NCBI GenBank assembly: GCA_963675035.1
Contig: OY776113.1
Span: 33,118,623-33,182,622, forward strand
Source: Allygus modestus
Lineage: Eukaryota; Arthropoda; Insecta; Hemiptera; Cicadellidae
Direction of reading: 5' to 3'
Length of the DNA: 64,000 nucleotides
Under the pieces are notes generated by a model, which was given only the letters and a program-made list of their open reading frames with translations, searched no databases and was not told the DNA's origin. Positions 29,801 to 40,454 of this stretch are shown here, piece after piece. Both the position numbers and the translations under genes were made by a program. How positions within the stretch are numbered: position 1 is the first letter of the stretch; each line of letters starts with the position of its first letter.

Positions 29801-30600
29801 ATTACGTTATAATGACCGTTATTAAAGAGCAAGTTAATATAGAATTTTGGATTTTCAACACGTCCCTCAAAATAGACTTCCCGGCCTTTCCTATCGTAGT
29901 TGTAGACAGTGATTTTGAACTCTTTCAGTACGTCTTGAAACTTTTCAAGTTCGGGGATTCCCGCACCATCCTCGGACATCTCTACCCTAGCCCGCTGAAT
30001 AAGTTCCTGAGCCCTAACGGTTTGCCTTTTTTTATCATCCTGCCGAATCGCTTTGTACTGAGGATCCTTCATCGCATGAGCGATGCCTACAACCAAAGCC
30101 CTGGGGAGACACAAGTTATCTTTGTTGTTAATAACTACGATTCCCTTCCTCGCCTTACACTCCTCATCAAAGCTGTTAAAGATACCGGGTCTTACCCTCC
30201 CAGTACGGCCGGAACCTACAGGGAGATTAACTCGGATACATTCTACTTTAAAAGTGTCAGTGGACTTGATGGATTCAGAATTTGATTGAACGATCCCCCC
30301 AAAAATTTGCCAAAGGATGTCTTCATTAATTTCACCAGCGGGACGAAAAGCAACAAACCCGGGTTCTTTTGATCTTAAATTTAGACTCTGCAAAGTAAAG
30401 CCGAGTTGATCGTTTTCATGGGCTTGGTCTTTCATCTCATTCACAATTTTGGCAAAACCATGTCTGAGCCAATCAATTTCAGTAGTTTCAGGAGGAGGGT
30501 TAGTAAATTTGAAAATAGTTTTAGTGCCGTACAAGCGGAATTTCTTTACATACGCCTGCTCGTCACTGAGTACTTCAACAGGCTCAACAACACTGGCCAT
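26836..30600 (-). pseudogene. OTU-like/zinc/family B DNA polymerase, two in-frame TAA stops
   Basis: One reading frame of 1,255 codons is interrupted by TAA at 28,885-28,887 and at 27,184-27,186; the protein signature continues in the same frame after each. N-terminal part: OTU-like Cys164 (NKDNLCLPRALV) and His263 (FNNGHYNVI), a Cys/His-rich zinc region at about 280-381, Exo I FFDLET (401-403) and Exo II AHNGQGFDFQFLL. After the first stop: Exo III YCISDVEIL, a CYWHGCPKC insert, polymerase motif A YVDVCSLYPYV, motif B KLMLNSFWGKFGQ and motif C YYDTDSVLYI. After the second stop: a C-terminal cap with FVSGGPKTYAY and the end PYGYKIQRLE. This is a protein-primed Polinton/adintovirus-type polymerase. 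All catalytic motifs remain. Confidence 0.85.
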
Positions 30601-31040
30601 TACTACTTAAGTCAAAATAAAATTTAAATAATAAATCAAAACAAAAAAGTGAGGTTATATTAAGCAAAAGTGAGGTTATGTAAAGCCTCGACTTGAGTAA
30701 ATACAACACTAGGGCTAGAAAATTACACTAATAAAGTGAGATTATGTCAGACTAAAAGAGTGAGGTTATGTTAGACACGAGGATAAATTAGGTTATGCTA
30801 AATACGAAAAATAGGGTTATGTTATGCAATAGATTTGAGGTTAGCCCCAGTACACTAAATAAAATATAATACGCGTTAAATACTAACGGTAAATTATAGC
30901 TAGCACTTACTGCAATTGCACAATACTATCACAAACTCACTATACAACAATAGCAAAGAACGGAGCAGCGCAGAGACCTCTGACCAACACGAAAGCCGGG
31001 AACAGAGTGAACGAGGCAAGCCGGCAGCGGTGGAGGTATA
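30601..31040. other. Polymerase upstream region with GTGAGGTTATG repeats
   Basis: About seven imperfect copies of AAAGTGAGGTTATGT in one orientation lie at roughly 30,645-30,850. Two more (AAAGTGAGGTTAG) lie at about 31,535 and 31,587 beyond the CCAAT module. They may be binding sites for a host or element factor. The rest, up to the CCAAT boxes, is moderately GC-rich. On the minus strand it contains TTGCAGTAAGTGC, a possible splice donor of a polymerase leader. Confidence 0.55.
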
Positions 31041-31127
31041 TGGATGGACCAATCAGCGATCAGAACGCCTAACACGACCAATGGGATGCGAGCTTATTCC
31101 GACCAATCGCAGAGAAGTATTTTAAAA
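31041..31127. promoter_or_regulatory. Three-CCAAT-box promoter module, unit 1
   Basis: CCAAT at 31,049, 31,078 and 31,103 and TATTTTAAAA at 31,118, in the same spacing as the block A copy. It lies about 450 bases upstream of the polymerase start (minus strand). It also sits about 40 bases before a plus-strand ATG, so it is a candidate two-way promoter. Confidence 0.65.
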
Positions 31128-31165
31128 GGTTGAAATTGGATATTGTAGCTGACTAACGGTGTTTG

Positions 31166-31348
31166 ATGAGTACAGCACAGAGTAAGAAGAAGAGGGAGTC
31201 ATGGAGGAAGAAGGTGATATATTATTATATAAATAATCGTCATTATTACCTTACCTTTAGCTCCGCTTGGTTTTTAGCATATAATGTAGCCATAAAGAAT
31301 ACAGCCATACAGTATATGTATAATTATGTATCATATAATAGCATATAG
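31166..31348 (+). CDS. Candidate divergent short frame or first exon
   Basis: The ATG lies about 40 bases after the TATA-like box and starts MSTAQSKKKRESWRKK, a basic segment. It then runs into low-complexity AT-rich sequence. The AAG-GTGATA boundary after the 16th codon could be a splice donor, which would make this a first exon. No homologue is known to me. Unit 2 encodes the same start. Confidence 0.25.
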   Translation: MSTAQSKKKRESWRKKVIYYYINNRHYYLTFSSAWFLAYNVAIKNTAIQYMYNYVSYNSI

Positions 31349-31420
31349 CATATACATATAATGCAGCAATAATTAAAAGTATACATAGAGCATATATAAT
31401 AGTAGAGCCATAGTGTAGAG

Positions 31421-31451
<31 letters not shown>

Positions 31452-31485
31452 ATGTAGAGCATATAATAGCCGTAGAGCATAGGTT
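31260..31485. repeat. AT-rich degenerate tandem repeats and (TA)n
   Basis: Degenerate repeats of AGCATATAATG and TAGAGCATA, with a (TA)n tract at about 31,420-31,448. The tract is shorter in unit 2 (about 41,236-41,255), a length difference usable as a marker between the units. Confidence 0.75.
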
Positions 31486-31499
31486 GGCAACACTACCGA

Positions 31500-31740
31500 A
31501 AAAAAAAATCTGGAGAGAACGTGGTGGCGGGAAAGTGAGGTTAGGAAATATGGCAGGAAAAATCTGGCGGGAAATTTGGCGGGAGAAAAGTGAGGTTAGA
31601 AAATTTGGCGGGGAAAAAGTGAAGCCGACATGGGCGCCGCTATCTTGGGGGCGGAGCCTAATGACGTCACAAGTCACGTGACCAAAATGCTGGCTTCTGA
31701 TTGGCTTGCTATATCATCGCCATCCCTACTCGGACGTAGG
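31500..31740. promoter_or_regulatory. CpG-containing promoter-like region (E2F, CRE, E-box motifs)
   Basis: Several TTTGGCGGGAA-type E2F-like sites (about 31,525-31,610) are followed by GGGCGCCGCTATCTTGG, a GC box GGGGGCGGAG, a perfect CRE TGACGTCA at 31,662-31,669 and the E-box palindrome CACGTG at 31,675-31,680. CCAAT in reverse (GATTGG) lies at about 31,697. It is far more GC-rich than its surroundings. It could drive the divergent transcript or an unknown gene; no coding frame follows. Confidence 0.5.
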
Positions 31741-33026
31741 ACGGGCACTGAATTACAATTATTTCTGAGGTTGTATCTCAATATCTGCACCAAGTTATAC
31801 AGTATTCATTTCTACATGTTTTGTAAAATAAACTTAGAATTTTGAAAACATATAAATGACGAAGTGGTAGAATTCTGAGTGTAGTAAACAAGGGCCAAGA
31901 ATGTTCAAGTCGGTTCTTTTTTTATATAACTCTAATTTATTTTGTTGTAAAGTGACAATAGGTTGAAACGTTGAAAGGTAGATTCCGCCCCAGCAACTCA
32001 ACCCATATCCCAATCTTGAACTAACTAAACAATAATAAACATACAGAAGAACTTTTTGAGGACAAATATTCTTCAGTAAATAAAATTTGCGAAGTGTACT
32101 GACTAATTCTCTTCGAAGTTTCGATACATGTCTCTTCCAAGAGAGATTTGAATTTATTATATAATATATATATCAACATGTGATGCCCCAAATGCGGTTC
32201 ACAAATCAGTAAAATTTTAATATTTTGGGTGTTAGTTGTCTTTTTTATGCCCTAAACTGCAGCAGGGCAGGATCGTGAGAGTCATTTTGTGGGGAGGGAA
32301 AATACCACGGGGAGTCTGGATGGTCTTTGGCTTCACCTTCATTTGGAATGCACTAACGTATATATCATAAAACACTCATAATGTCTTAATGTTGATACTA
32401 CTTTGAAGTAGGAGATCCATGCTGCATTAAAAATATACATAAAAATTATATGAAATCTGTTTAAATTAAATCAAATAATGGAAGGCCATACAAATGAACT
32501 CACATTTTATTAAATTAATTGCACCTATATAATCCTCAGTGCGTTGTCAAATTCAACGATCCAATGAAATAAATTGGCTTTAAGTGACACAAATCTGTAT
32601 ATGATTCAATATCCAAAACTTAACTAACAACAAAGTTTAAAATAAATCATTAAATCCCATTTTTGGGCTATTTTACATGCAGGCATAAAACGCAAGGCAT
32701 TTCTCTTAATTGTTGACATATTCTAATGAATATTTTAATATATTGGAGCGTTGTTACAATAACAACAAATTTTGCACGACAGATTACCCATTAGATTACA
32801 TGAATTTCAAAATTAGCGTTTTAAATATAATTTAGTAACCAACAACTATATTGAAGCCACTGAATTTATTTAATTACAAATTAACAATATTTCCTTAGTT
32901 TTTTAAGCCCGTCATTATTACCAGGTTAATAATAACTAACTGTAGTGTAACCGATATATAATTACCAGCAAATCAGTTAATAACATGCAATATTTCCTTG
33001 TCAAAATCCCATTTTAGACTTTTTCA
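31741..33026. other. End of unit 1, no gene
   Basis: AT-rich. An AATAAA signal near 31,828 could end a short plus-strand transcript from the promoter-like region. Nothing else is recognisable. Confidence 0.5.
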
Positions 33027-33189
33027 GGTTCGGGAATTATGAGTAACCCCTGAAAAGGGCCCAAGCGCACTACAGCAGCTACGGTGGGCCAGGGTATTCC
33101 CACCCGCCAGAACGTCATGACTACGTAACTAACCCACTTATTCATATCCTCTGGTATGAGAGTTGTCGTCTTACATATATACTAACGTG

Positions 33190-33402
33190 ATGACCGAAAT
33201 TCCCGCATTTCGGAAAGTGAGGAAACTTGTAGATTACGTCGAGGAAAACTTCGAGTCAGAAAAAAACCTTTTCCTTTCAAAATGTGGGCCTGATTCGGCA
33301 ATGGACCAGTTTTTAACAATCCTTGTGAAAGTGTATCTTCGAAACTTAAATCCCAGTTTTATAGTACTCATTCATATGAGTACTGAACATAAAACCAGTT
33401 AA
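33190..33402 (+). CDS. Unrecognised short frame, unit 2 copy
   Basis: Encodes the same 70 residues as the frame at 23,354-23,566 and has the same low support. It lies just inside the duplication start. Confidence 0.2.
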   Translation: MTEIPAFRKVRKLVDYVEENFESEKNLFLSKCGPDSAMDQFLTILVKVYLRNLNPSFIVLIHMSTEHKTS

Positions 33403-35237
33403 TAGAGCATCCATTTTTTGTTTACTACAATCGTTGATAGAAAAGCCACGGGGAATAGAAAAGTTATATGTTTTAAGAAAGGACAAGAGCAAGCATTTTT
33501 AAGGCCAAGGAGGAGTACTTGGGTGGTTGAGAAAGAAAAGTACTTATAAAAAGTGCAAGTAGTAGGTACTTATAAAAGAAACTGGTTTAATTCTGGTTTA
33601 AACTTGTGATACCAGTTATTTGTGGTATATTTTTCCGGTAGCCTAGATAAAATTGTATTGCAAAAAAACATTGTCAGGTTATAAATTGATATTTAAAATA
33701 ATAATTAAAATATACAATTTTATTTAGATACTGATATAATCTAATTGTAAACTGTCATCACCAAGTTACAATTTACTGTAGTTTCTAAATAAATGAAAAC
33801 ATAAATCGTCAAAGTCTTCCATCTCTCACTAGTTTTTCATCAATATTTAGTTTAGTTGTTTAGTTTGTAACTTCTAACTTAACTGAACGTAATGAAAAAC
33901 ATAATTTTTAAATATAAACGTATAATTACAGAGAGCAAGAAACATGTTTTGTGGTATTGAGCGAAACGCTCCCGCATGACTCAGTGTTTCCATCGTTGTA
34001 ACGTTATTAAATTACCTTCATAGAAGTAATCGTTCAGGACTTTATGAAAGTCAACAGCGATTACAGTGTGCAAAATCCGCAAAGCAGTATTTGCAGAAGA
34101 AATTAACGCAAAAGCTGTGAATACTACATTTTAATAAATTCATATAAGTGGGTTGGGGCAGATTATATTGTTGTTATCCACACACTCCACACATAGCGAC
34201 AGTAATGCGACAATGTTGTACGTTGTACGACAATAGCGAAGGAGGGAATTTGGGGAGAGGGGAAGTGTAACGTTTACATAAAATAGATTAATCTGGTAAC
34301 ATTTGAAATATGGTAAAATTAAGGCGAAGGAATTTGCTAAAATATTTTTTGCAAAAATTAATTCGGAATGCACTGAGTGTACAGATTTCCTGCGAATGGT
34401 CCGTTATAAAAATCAAGCTATTATAGTTGATATAGTAACCAGTTAATATATCCAGTTATCCAGTTAAAATATTTACTATCCATTATTAACTTATTTCAGT
34501 CATATTTTAGTATAATGTATTCCTAATTGGTCAATTGGAAGATGAGAACAGGATAATTAAGAGCAGATTTGGTTAATAGCACCTCAAATCCTATTTTTAT
34601 ATATAGATCCACAACATATTTTTGTCTAAACATGTTTTATATTTGCATCTTACCAAGTATTGAATATAACCAACCGACTAACCGGGCGCTCAGTGCATGG
34701 ACTATCTTAAACAACCATTATCTTCAAAGGACAAAATAACAACAGAGTTTAAAATTGTTCATTAATCAATTTCATGCATTTTATGTTAAAATTTATTTAT
34801 TTAAAACAGTACTAAATTATAAACACACCGTACATAAAACTAGAACAAACCCCATTCCTTAAAATATGATTTAAAGCAGTATGATTGTTCAGTACTTTTA
34901 AAACAAAACAAGATTACTATAGAAGTAAGGATATGGTTATAACGAGAGTCAGGACCATCAAAATTTGTACGTGTATAGATTGTTTATATGTTTCTACTTC
35001 CCCCATTGTGTTACGTCAGAATTCGATGTATTTACCTTATTCTACTTCTGATCATGATATGTTTTGTTTCCGCCATCCGTTTATAGTTCGATTACTTCTT
35101 CTGTTACTTTGTTTTGTTTTTTTTTATCAGAAAAATGTTTGGCAAAACTTATATCTTCATATTCTAAAAGAACTAGGGATTCCACGAGTGTAAATAACTT
35201 GTAGGTGAGTCCGTAAATTCTACTACCTTTGTGAAAT

Positions 35238-35590
35238 AGGTGGCGATCTGTCGGGGAGGCTACTTATCGCCGCCGTGCGAGTGCGAGGTGGCGATCTGTC
35301 GTTAGCGTACACGACAGATCGCCACCTCGCACGGCTACGTCCACCCCGACAGATCGCCACCTTCTTTACTCCGAGGTGGCGATCTGTCGGGTACGCTACC
35401 GTCAGATCGCCACTTTATTTACAAAGTTGGCGATCTGTCGTGTACGATACACGACAGATCGCCACCTCCAAAATAATTTGAGAAGGTGGCAATCTGTCGG
35501 GGTGGTGACTTGACGTAGCTGTGCGAGGTGGCGATCTGTCGGGGTGGCGATCTGTCGGGGTGGCTATCTGACGGGGTGGCGACTAAACGC
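35238..35590. repeat. Iteron array in unit 2, about 12 copies
   Basis: A copy of the unit 1 array of GGTGGCGATCTGTCGG units in both orientations. No copy-number change between the units is apparent. Confidence 0.85.
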
Positions 35591-36034
35591 GGTCCCGTTG
35601 GTAAACTAATGGTGGCACATTGGGGGGTTTTAGACGCCTTCAGAATGTCCTAGGCGACCTCGGCACGCCGATTCTAAGCGTATATAGAGTCCTGCAAATG
35701 CAGGCAGTGTGAAGTCTAGGATTAATTGTTTGTTTATGAATTATATATATCTTAGTTAAATTGTAATAAATTATAAAACCACTTTTATTTAGGTAATTTG
35801 TTATACCAATTGATACCCCTACACTAACATTTAAAATAGTTACATTAGCCGGATTACCCATTAATGGGATATATTTTGTTTAAATGTATTTGGGTTGGCA
35901 CACCTGTTTCCTGCCGCATATGGTTTTTTTATCTCAAAATCGATCAACTAGTAGCATCACAGCTGCTGAAGTCAGGGCGTGGTAGGCATAGCCGGGACCA
36001 GTTTGATAAATCCTCAAATTATCAAATTGGTAAC

Positions 36035-36469
36035 ATTACCAGTTTGAAACGTTACCAGATTGAGGGGATCCCAACACGTGGTGCACGTGTTCTTTATTAA
36101 ATTCATCATAAATCGTAAGGTCAATGCATGGGCGGTCTTCCGGGTTGCCCCACTCGTCATCTAACACAAACGAGTCAGTCAGACGTCCTAGGTTTTTTCA
36201 CCGCTGTCAAAATAAATGTTATATTCTAATTCATCGTACTTGGAGAATTTAGCTACTTTTTTTATAATCCTTTCTTTAGAGAATCCGCTATTTAGCATAG
36301 CCTTACCGTTCAAAAATTCAACTTCTATCCTGTCAAAGTCTGCATTTGATTTTAAGTCCAATTTTAATGGCTTTCCTTCAAATTTTATTTTTCGAACAGC
36401 TCTTCCGTCACAAAATAGATTTAAAAAGATCCAACCAATATTTTGTTCCCAAACTTCCTCCCCCTCCAT
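36035..36469 (-). pseudogene. Small element protein, unit 2 copy, frameshifted
   Basis: Identical to the unit 1 gene from MEGEEVWEQNIGWIF up to YFDSGEK. There the plus-strand T run at 36,193-36,198 has six bases instead of seven, the frame changes and a stop follows at 36,188. The remaining 3' coding sequence is present out of frame. The leader module precedes it at 36,493-36,570. Confidence 0.7.
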
Positions 36470-36492
36470 TTCAACAGGTACAGCAAACAATT

Positions 36493-36570
36493 TGCAATAG
36501 CACAGATCAGAGCTACGTAAGGACACGTCTTACCTCGGCAGGAGCAGCAGCAAAAGTGACCGAGGCAGAG
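36493..36570 (-). promoter_or_regulatory. Leader module, unit 2 copy
   Basis: Third copy of the 78-bp module, identical in this comparison to the unit 1 copy, including GAGGTAAGACG. Confidence 0.6.
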
Positions 36571-36649
36571 CGATCCGCGGGAAGGGAAAGTATGACTCAT
36601 TATGGGTTAGGGGGAACGTTTCGCTCCCCCTTGCACTTACGGTGTTGTT

Positions 36650-39600
36650 TTACTCAAGTCTTTGAATTTTGTAGCCGTAAGGCAGGGTGTCGTACTCTCC
36701 CTCAAACTTCCTCTTTGGTCCAGTAATTTTGAAAAATTTAGTTTCACTTACAGTTACAATTTCGCGGTCTTTAGTCCTCCTGATTCTGGATTCGTTAATT
36801 TCCAGTTTTTCTACACTTTCACTAAGGACCATTTGTTTCAGAGCTTCAAAGTTTAAAGTTTCGGAAGTCTTCATATTGAGGGTGAGGCCCTCGATTTTGC
36901 ACACAGTTTGTAGTTTTTGTTTTTTGGTTGACCAGACAAGGTACGCGTAAGTTTTTGGTCCCCCAGAAACGAACTCTACGATGAAAGAGCCAGACCATTA
37001 ATCACCTGCCAATTCATCTGTCATTTCCCCGAGGTAATCTCCCGTAGGAACCTTATACAAACCTCCCTTATAAATGTAGAGAACTGAGTCGGTGTCGTAG
37101 TAGAGGACCTGACCTCCCAGGGCCTCCAGATGTTCATAGAGTTTAAGTCTCGCTTGGGCTGTAGTGTAGGCAGCGATCACAACATTTACGTTTCGCAGGG
37201 GCTCCCCTACTTCCTCCAGGTACTCCCAGCTAACTACTACAACCTCCTCATTAACAGTCTGGATCCTATTGACTTGTATTTCTGGGCTTGTCAGCATTTC
37301 AAAGAGAGACTTTGAGTCTCTGACAATCATGGCCTTGGTTTGGTTCTCCCGCTGCCCGAATTTTCCCCAAAATGAATTTAACATTAATTTAGCCAATTGT
37401 CTCAAACCCCCGTTTTTACTAATTTTGTCTTTCTCTAATTTGATTCCTTCATGATTGAAGTAGTCCCGCACGTACTGGTCTTTGTCTTCCTCAGTTTCAC
37501 ACCAGCTAGGATAGCCTGAGGCTTCCTGCTTCATTTTCAAGAATTTATTGATAAAATCTGTGAAAAGCCCCCCTTTTTCATAAGTGGCTACCTCGTACTC
37601 CCACAGTTCGTACATGTCCAACACAACGTAACCTTTCTCTACAGCCTTCCTCACCTCGTCCATAGTCAAAGTCCCTACCAAAGCCCTTTCCTCACTCTCA
37701 TGATCGCAATCCCCCTGATTTTGAGTTTCCCCGCAAGTCCTACACAAGGCAAACATGAGTTTCTTGTTCATTTTGGCTGGGAGTACCGGGTAGTAGAGAT
37801 CCCGAGGCGGCAGGACTTTACACTTGAGCAGACCATCTACACCAAGCCCTCTCTGTCTGCACTCCCTGTCACCCACGTAAATCGTAGGATGACCAAGGGG
37901 ATACTTACCGTACTTACACACATACGGATAGAGAGAGCACACGTCCACATACTGGATTGTTTCTCCCTCTTCACATTTGTGGTAAGTCTTGGAGTTGCCC
38001 GTTCTGCCCCCAAAGAAAGCTTGTCTAGGGTCTAGAGGAAGGGTGTTCAATATGGGGAGAGAGTCCAAGTGTGTGAGCTTTTGTTCCTTCTTTACTTTAC
38101 GAAACTCACACTCCCACATCTCCACAACATCAAAATCGTTAAATTTTGCCATTTTGGACTTGGTTCTCTCGTATCTCAAGTGAAGTGAGTCCGAGGGATC
38201 CTCCTTCAGAGGAGCCTCTCGATTGTACGGGAAGCATTTGGGGCAGCCGTGCCAGTAGCACCCGTGAAACTCATAGATGTTTTCCCCGTCAAACCCATCT
38301 ACTTTCATTCCGTTAATCTTTACTTCTTTACCCCGGCCCGCATGCTCAATTCTCACTTCACGCTTCTCTTCTTCCCAGCTGAGCCACTGAATGGCTATAG
38401 CTGACTGGTTATCCACTAAACGGTAGCCGTTCTTTGGGATGAGGCCGATCGTGTTTGGTTTTAAAAAGTTGCGGTGGAAGGCCAAGTTGCAGGCGCTAGC
38501 GATCGTTACAGCCTCTAGGAAAGGATCGACATTACATTCTTTCAGGAAAATACGCCTGAACTTAAGACAGGCCTGAGCTAGGATCTCTACATCAGAGATG
38601 CAGTACTCTAAGATTTCCTTTTTAAAGTCAAAAACGTAGTTTTCAGCCACTCTCGCATCGTACCAGCTTTCAAAGGCCTTGTGGGACTTTTCAAACATTT
38701 ATCCCGGACAATAGAACTTTTTGTCGGGCATGGGGCCTACATAATCTTGGTTTGCCAGAGTGTTAAACAAGTGGGGAAAGTAGCCCTTCTTTCTCTCGGG
38801 AGGCAGATCGAAGGCTTGAGGGAGCGCTGCGAGGGCCATGGGGAAATAGTTGAGTGAGTCCACAAATCTCACGTTGTCCATTTCCATGAGAATAATTTTG
38901 GTTCCCCTCATGACCAGATCGGGTGTGAATTTAGTTTCTTCCAACACATACTTTAACAAAAACTGAAAATCAAAGCCTTGGCCGTTGTGGGCAATCACAC
39001 AGACATTTTTGAACTGTTTCCTGACTTCCATGACATAATCCATAAACTGTTTAACCGGGTCAGAGTTGAAGACTCTTGTACGGTTTCTACATGTCATACA
39101 AAATCTAGACTCGATGCAATTAAAGCAAAACTGTTGAGAAACGCACAAGTTTACTTTATGTAATTTTTGCTCGGGTTCCGAGGGGAGAGACTCGTCTTGG
39201 CGAGTCTCCAGATCAAAGAAAATGAAAAGGTAGTCCTTGGTTTTAGGCTTACCCTCATCTCGCTGCATGAAACATTTATGATTTGGATCTTGGAAGGATC
39301 CGCAAGGTTTGCAATAGACTTCACCGCACTTGTGGGGTGTGGATCTGTCTCTAATCCAAATTAATTTCCCGCAATCAAGGCATTTTTTAACTTCTTTACA
39401 TCTGTCGACTTGGTGAGCAGTGAAGCACCGCTGATTCCGCAAAGTCATGTTACATTTTGGACAAACTATTCCCCCATGCTCCTCTTTGCAGGGGGGTGAG
39501 ATGGTCTGACACTGAGAACAGATATTTGAACATCTGTGTTTAGCTTTGTGATCGTAAGGGACGTGGCACGCTTCGCAGAAATAAACGCAGGTGAAAGCGG

Positions 39601-40414
39601 CAGTCAGACTAGTGATTACGTTATAATGACCGTTATTAAAGAGCAAGTTAATATAGAATTTTGGATTTTCAACACGTCCCTCAAAATAGACTTCCCGGCC
39701 TTTCCTGTCGTAGTTGTAGACAGTGATTTTGAACTCTTTCAGTACGTCTTGAAACTATTCAAGTTCGGGGATTCCCGCGCCATCCTCGGACATCTCTACC
39801 CTAGCCCGCTGAATAAGTTCCTGAGCCCTAACGGTTTGCCTTTTTTTATCATCCTGCCGAATCGCTTTGTACTGAGGATCCTTCATCGCATGAGCGATGC
39901 CTACAACCAAAGCCCTGGGGAGACACAAGTTATCTTTGTTGTTAATAACTACGATTCCCTTCCTCGCCTTACACTCCTCATCAAAGCTGTTAAAGATACC
40001 GGGTCTTACCCTCCCAGTACGGCCGGAACCTACAGGGAGATTAACTCGGGTACATTCTACTTTAAAAGTGTCAGTGGACTTGATGGATTCAGAATTTGAT
40101 TGAACGATCCCCCCAAACATTTGCCAAAGGATGTCTTCATTAATTTCACCAGCGGGACGAAAAGCAACAAACCCGGGTTCTTTTGATCTTAAATTTAGAC
40201 TCTGCAAAGTAAAGCCGAGTTGATCGTTTTCATGGGCTTGGTCTTTCATCTCATTCACAATTTTGGCAAAACCATGTCTGAGCCAATCAATTTCAGTAGT
40301 TTCAGGAGGAGGGTTAGTAAATTTGAAAATAGTTTTAGTGCCGTACAAGCGGAATTTCTTTACATACGCCTGCTCGTCACTGAGTACTTCAACAGGCTCA
40401 ACAAAACTGGCCAT
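36650..40414 (-). pseudogene. OTU-like/family B DNA polymerase, unit 2, three in-frame stops
   Basis: It has exactly the same frame length as unit 1, with no indel. The two TAA stops are shared (38,699-38,701 and 36,998-37,000). A TAG at 39,755-39,757 replaces a Lys codon in the OTU-like region (after GAGIPELE) and is unique to this unit. The catalytic motifs match unit 1. At one site unit 2 keeps the family-typical Gly (FHGCYWHGCPKC) where unit 1 has Glu; at another unit 2 has His (LAFHRNFLK) where unit 1 has the usual Arg. Both copies are therefore accumulating changes independently. Confidence 0.85.
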
Positions 40415-40454
40415 TACTACTTAAGTCAAAATAAAATTTAAATAATAAATAAAA

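Larger units (their letters stand above)
23189..33026. repeat. Tandem segmental duplication, unit 1 (9,838 bp)
   Basis: It begins GGTTCGGGAATTATGAGTAA and ends GACTTTTTCA, directly abutting the second unit. Sequence identity between units is very high throughout, with isolated substitutions and small indels. The breakpoints are blunt: the left flank (GATGC) and the right flank (CAATTAAATTG) are unrelated to the junction. It carries the polymerase module. Confidence 0.95.

Noticed and set aside
26910..30285. Several plus-strand open frames opposite the polymerase
   Set aside because: They are antisense shadows of the polymerase reading frame, with no motifs of their own.
31266..31485. Telomere-like or satellite origin of the AT-rich repeats
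   Set aside because: The units are irregular and carry no TTAGG-type array; slippage of AT-rich DNA explains them.
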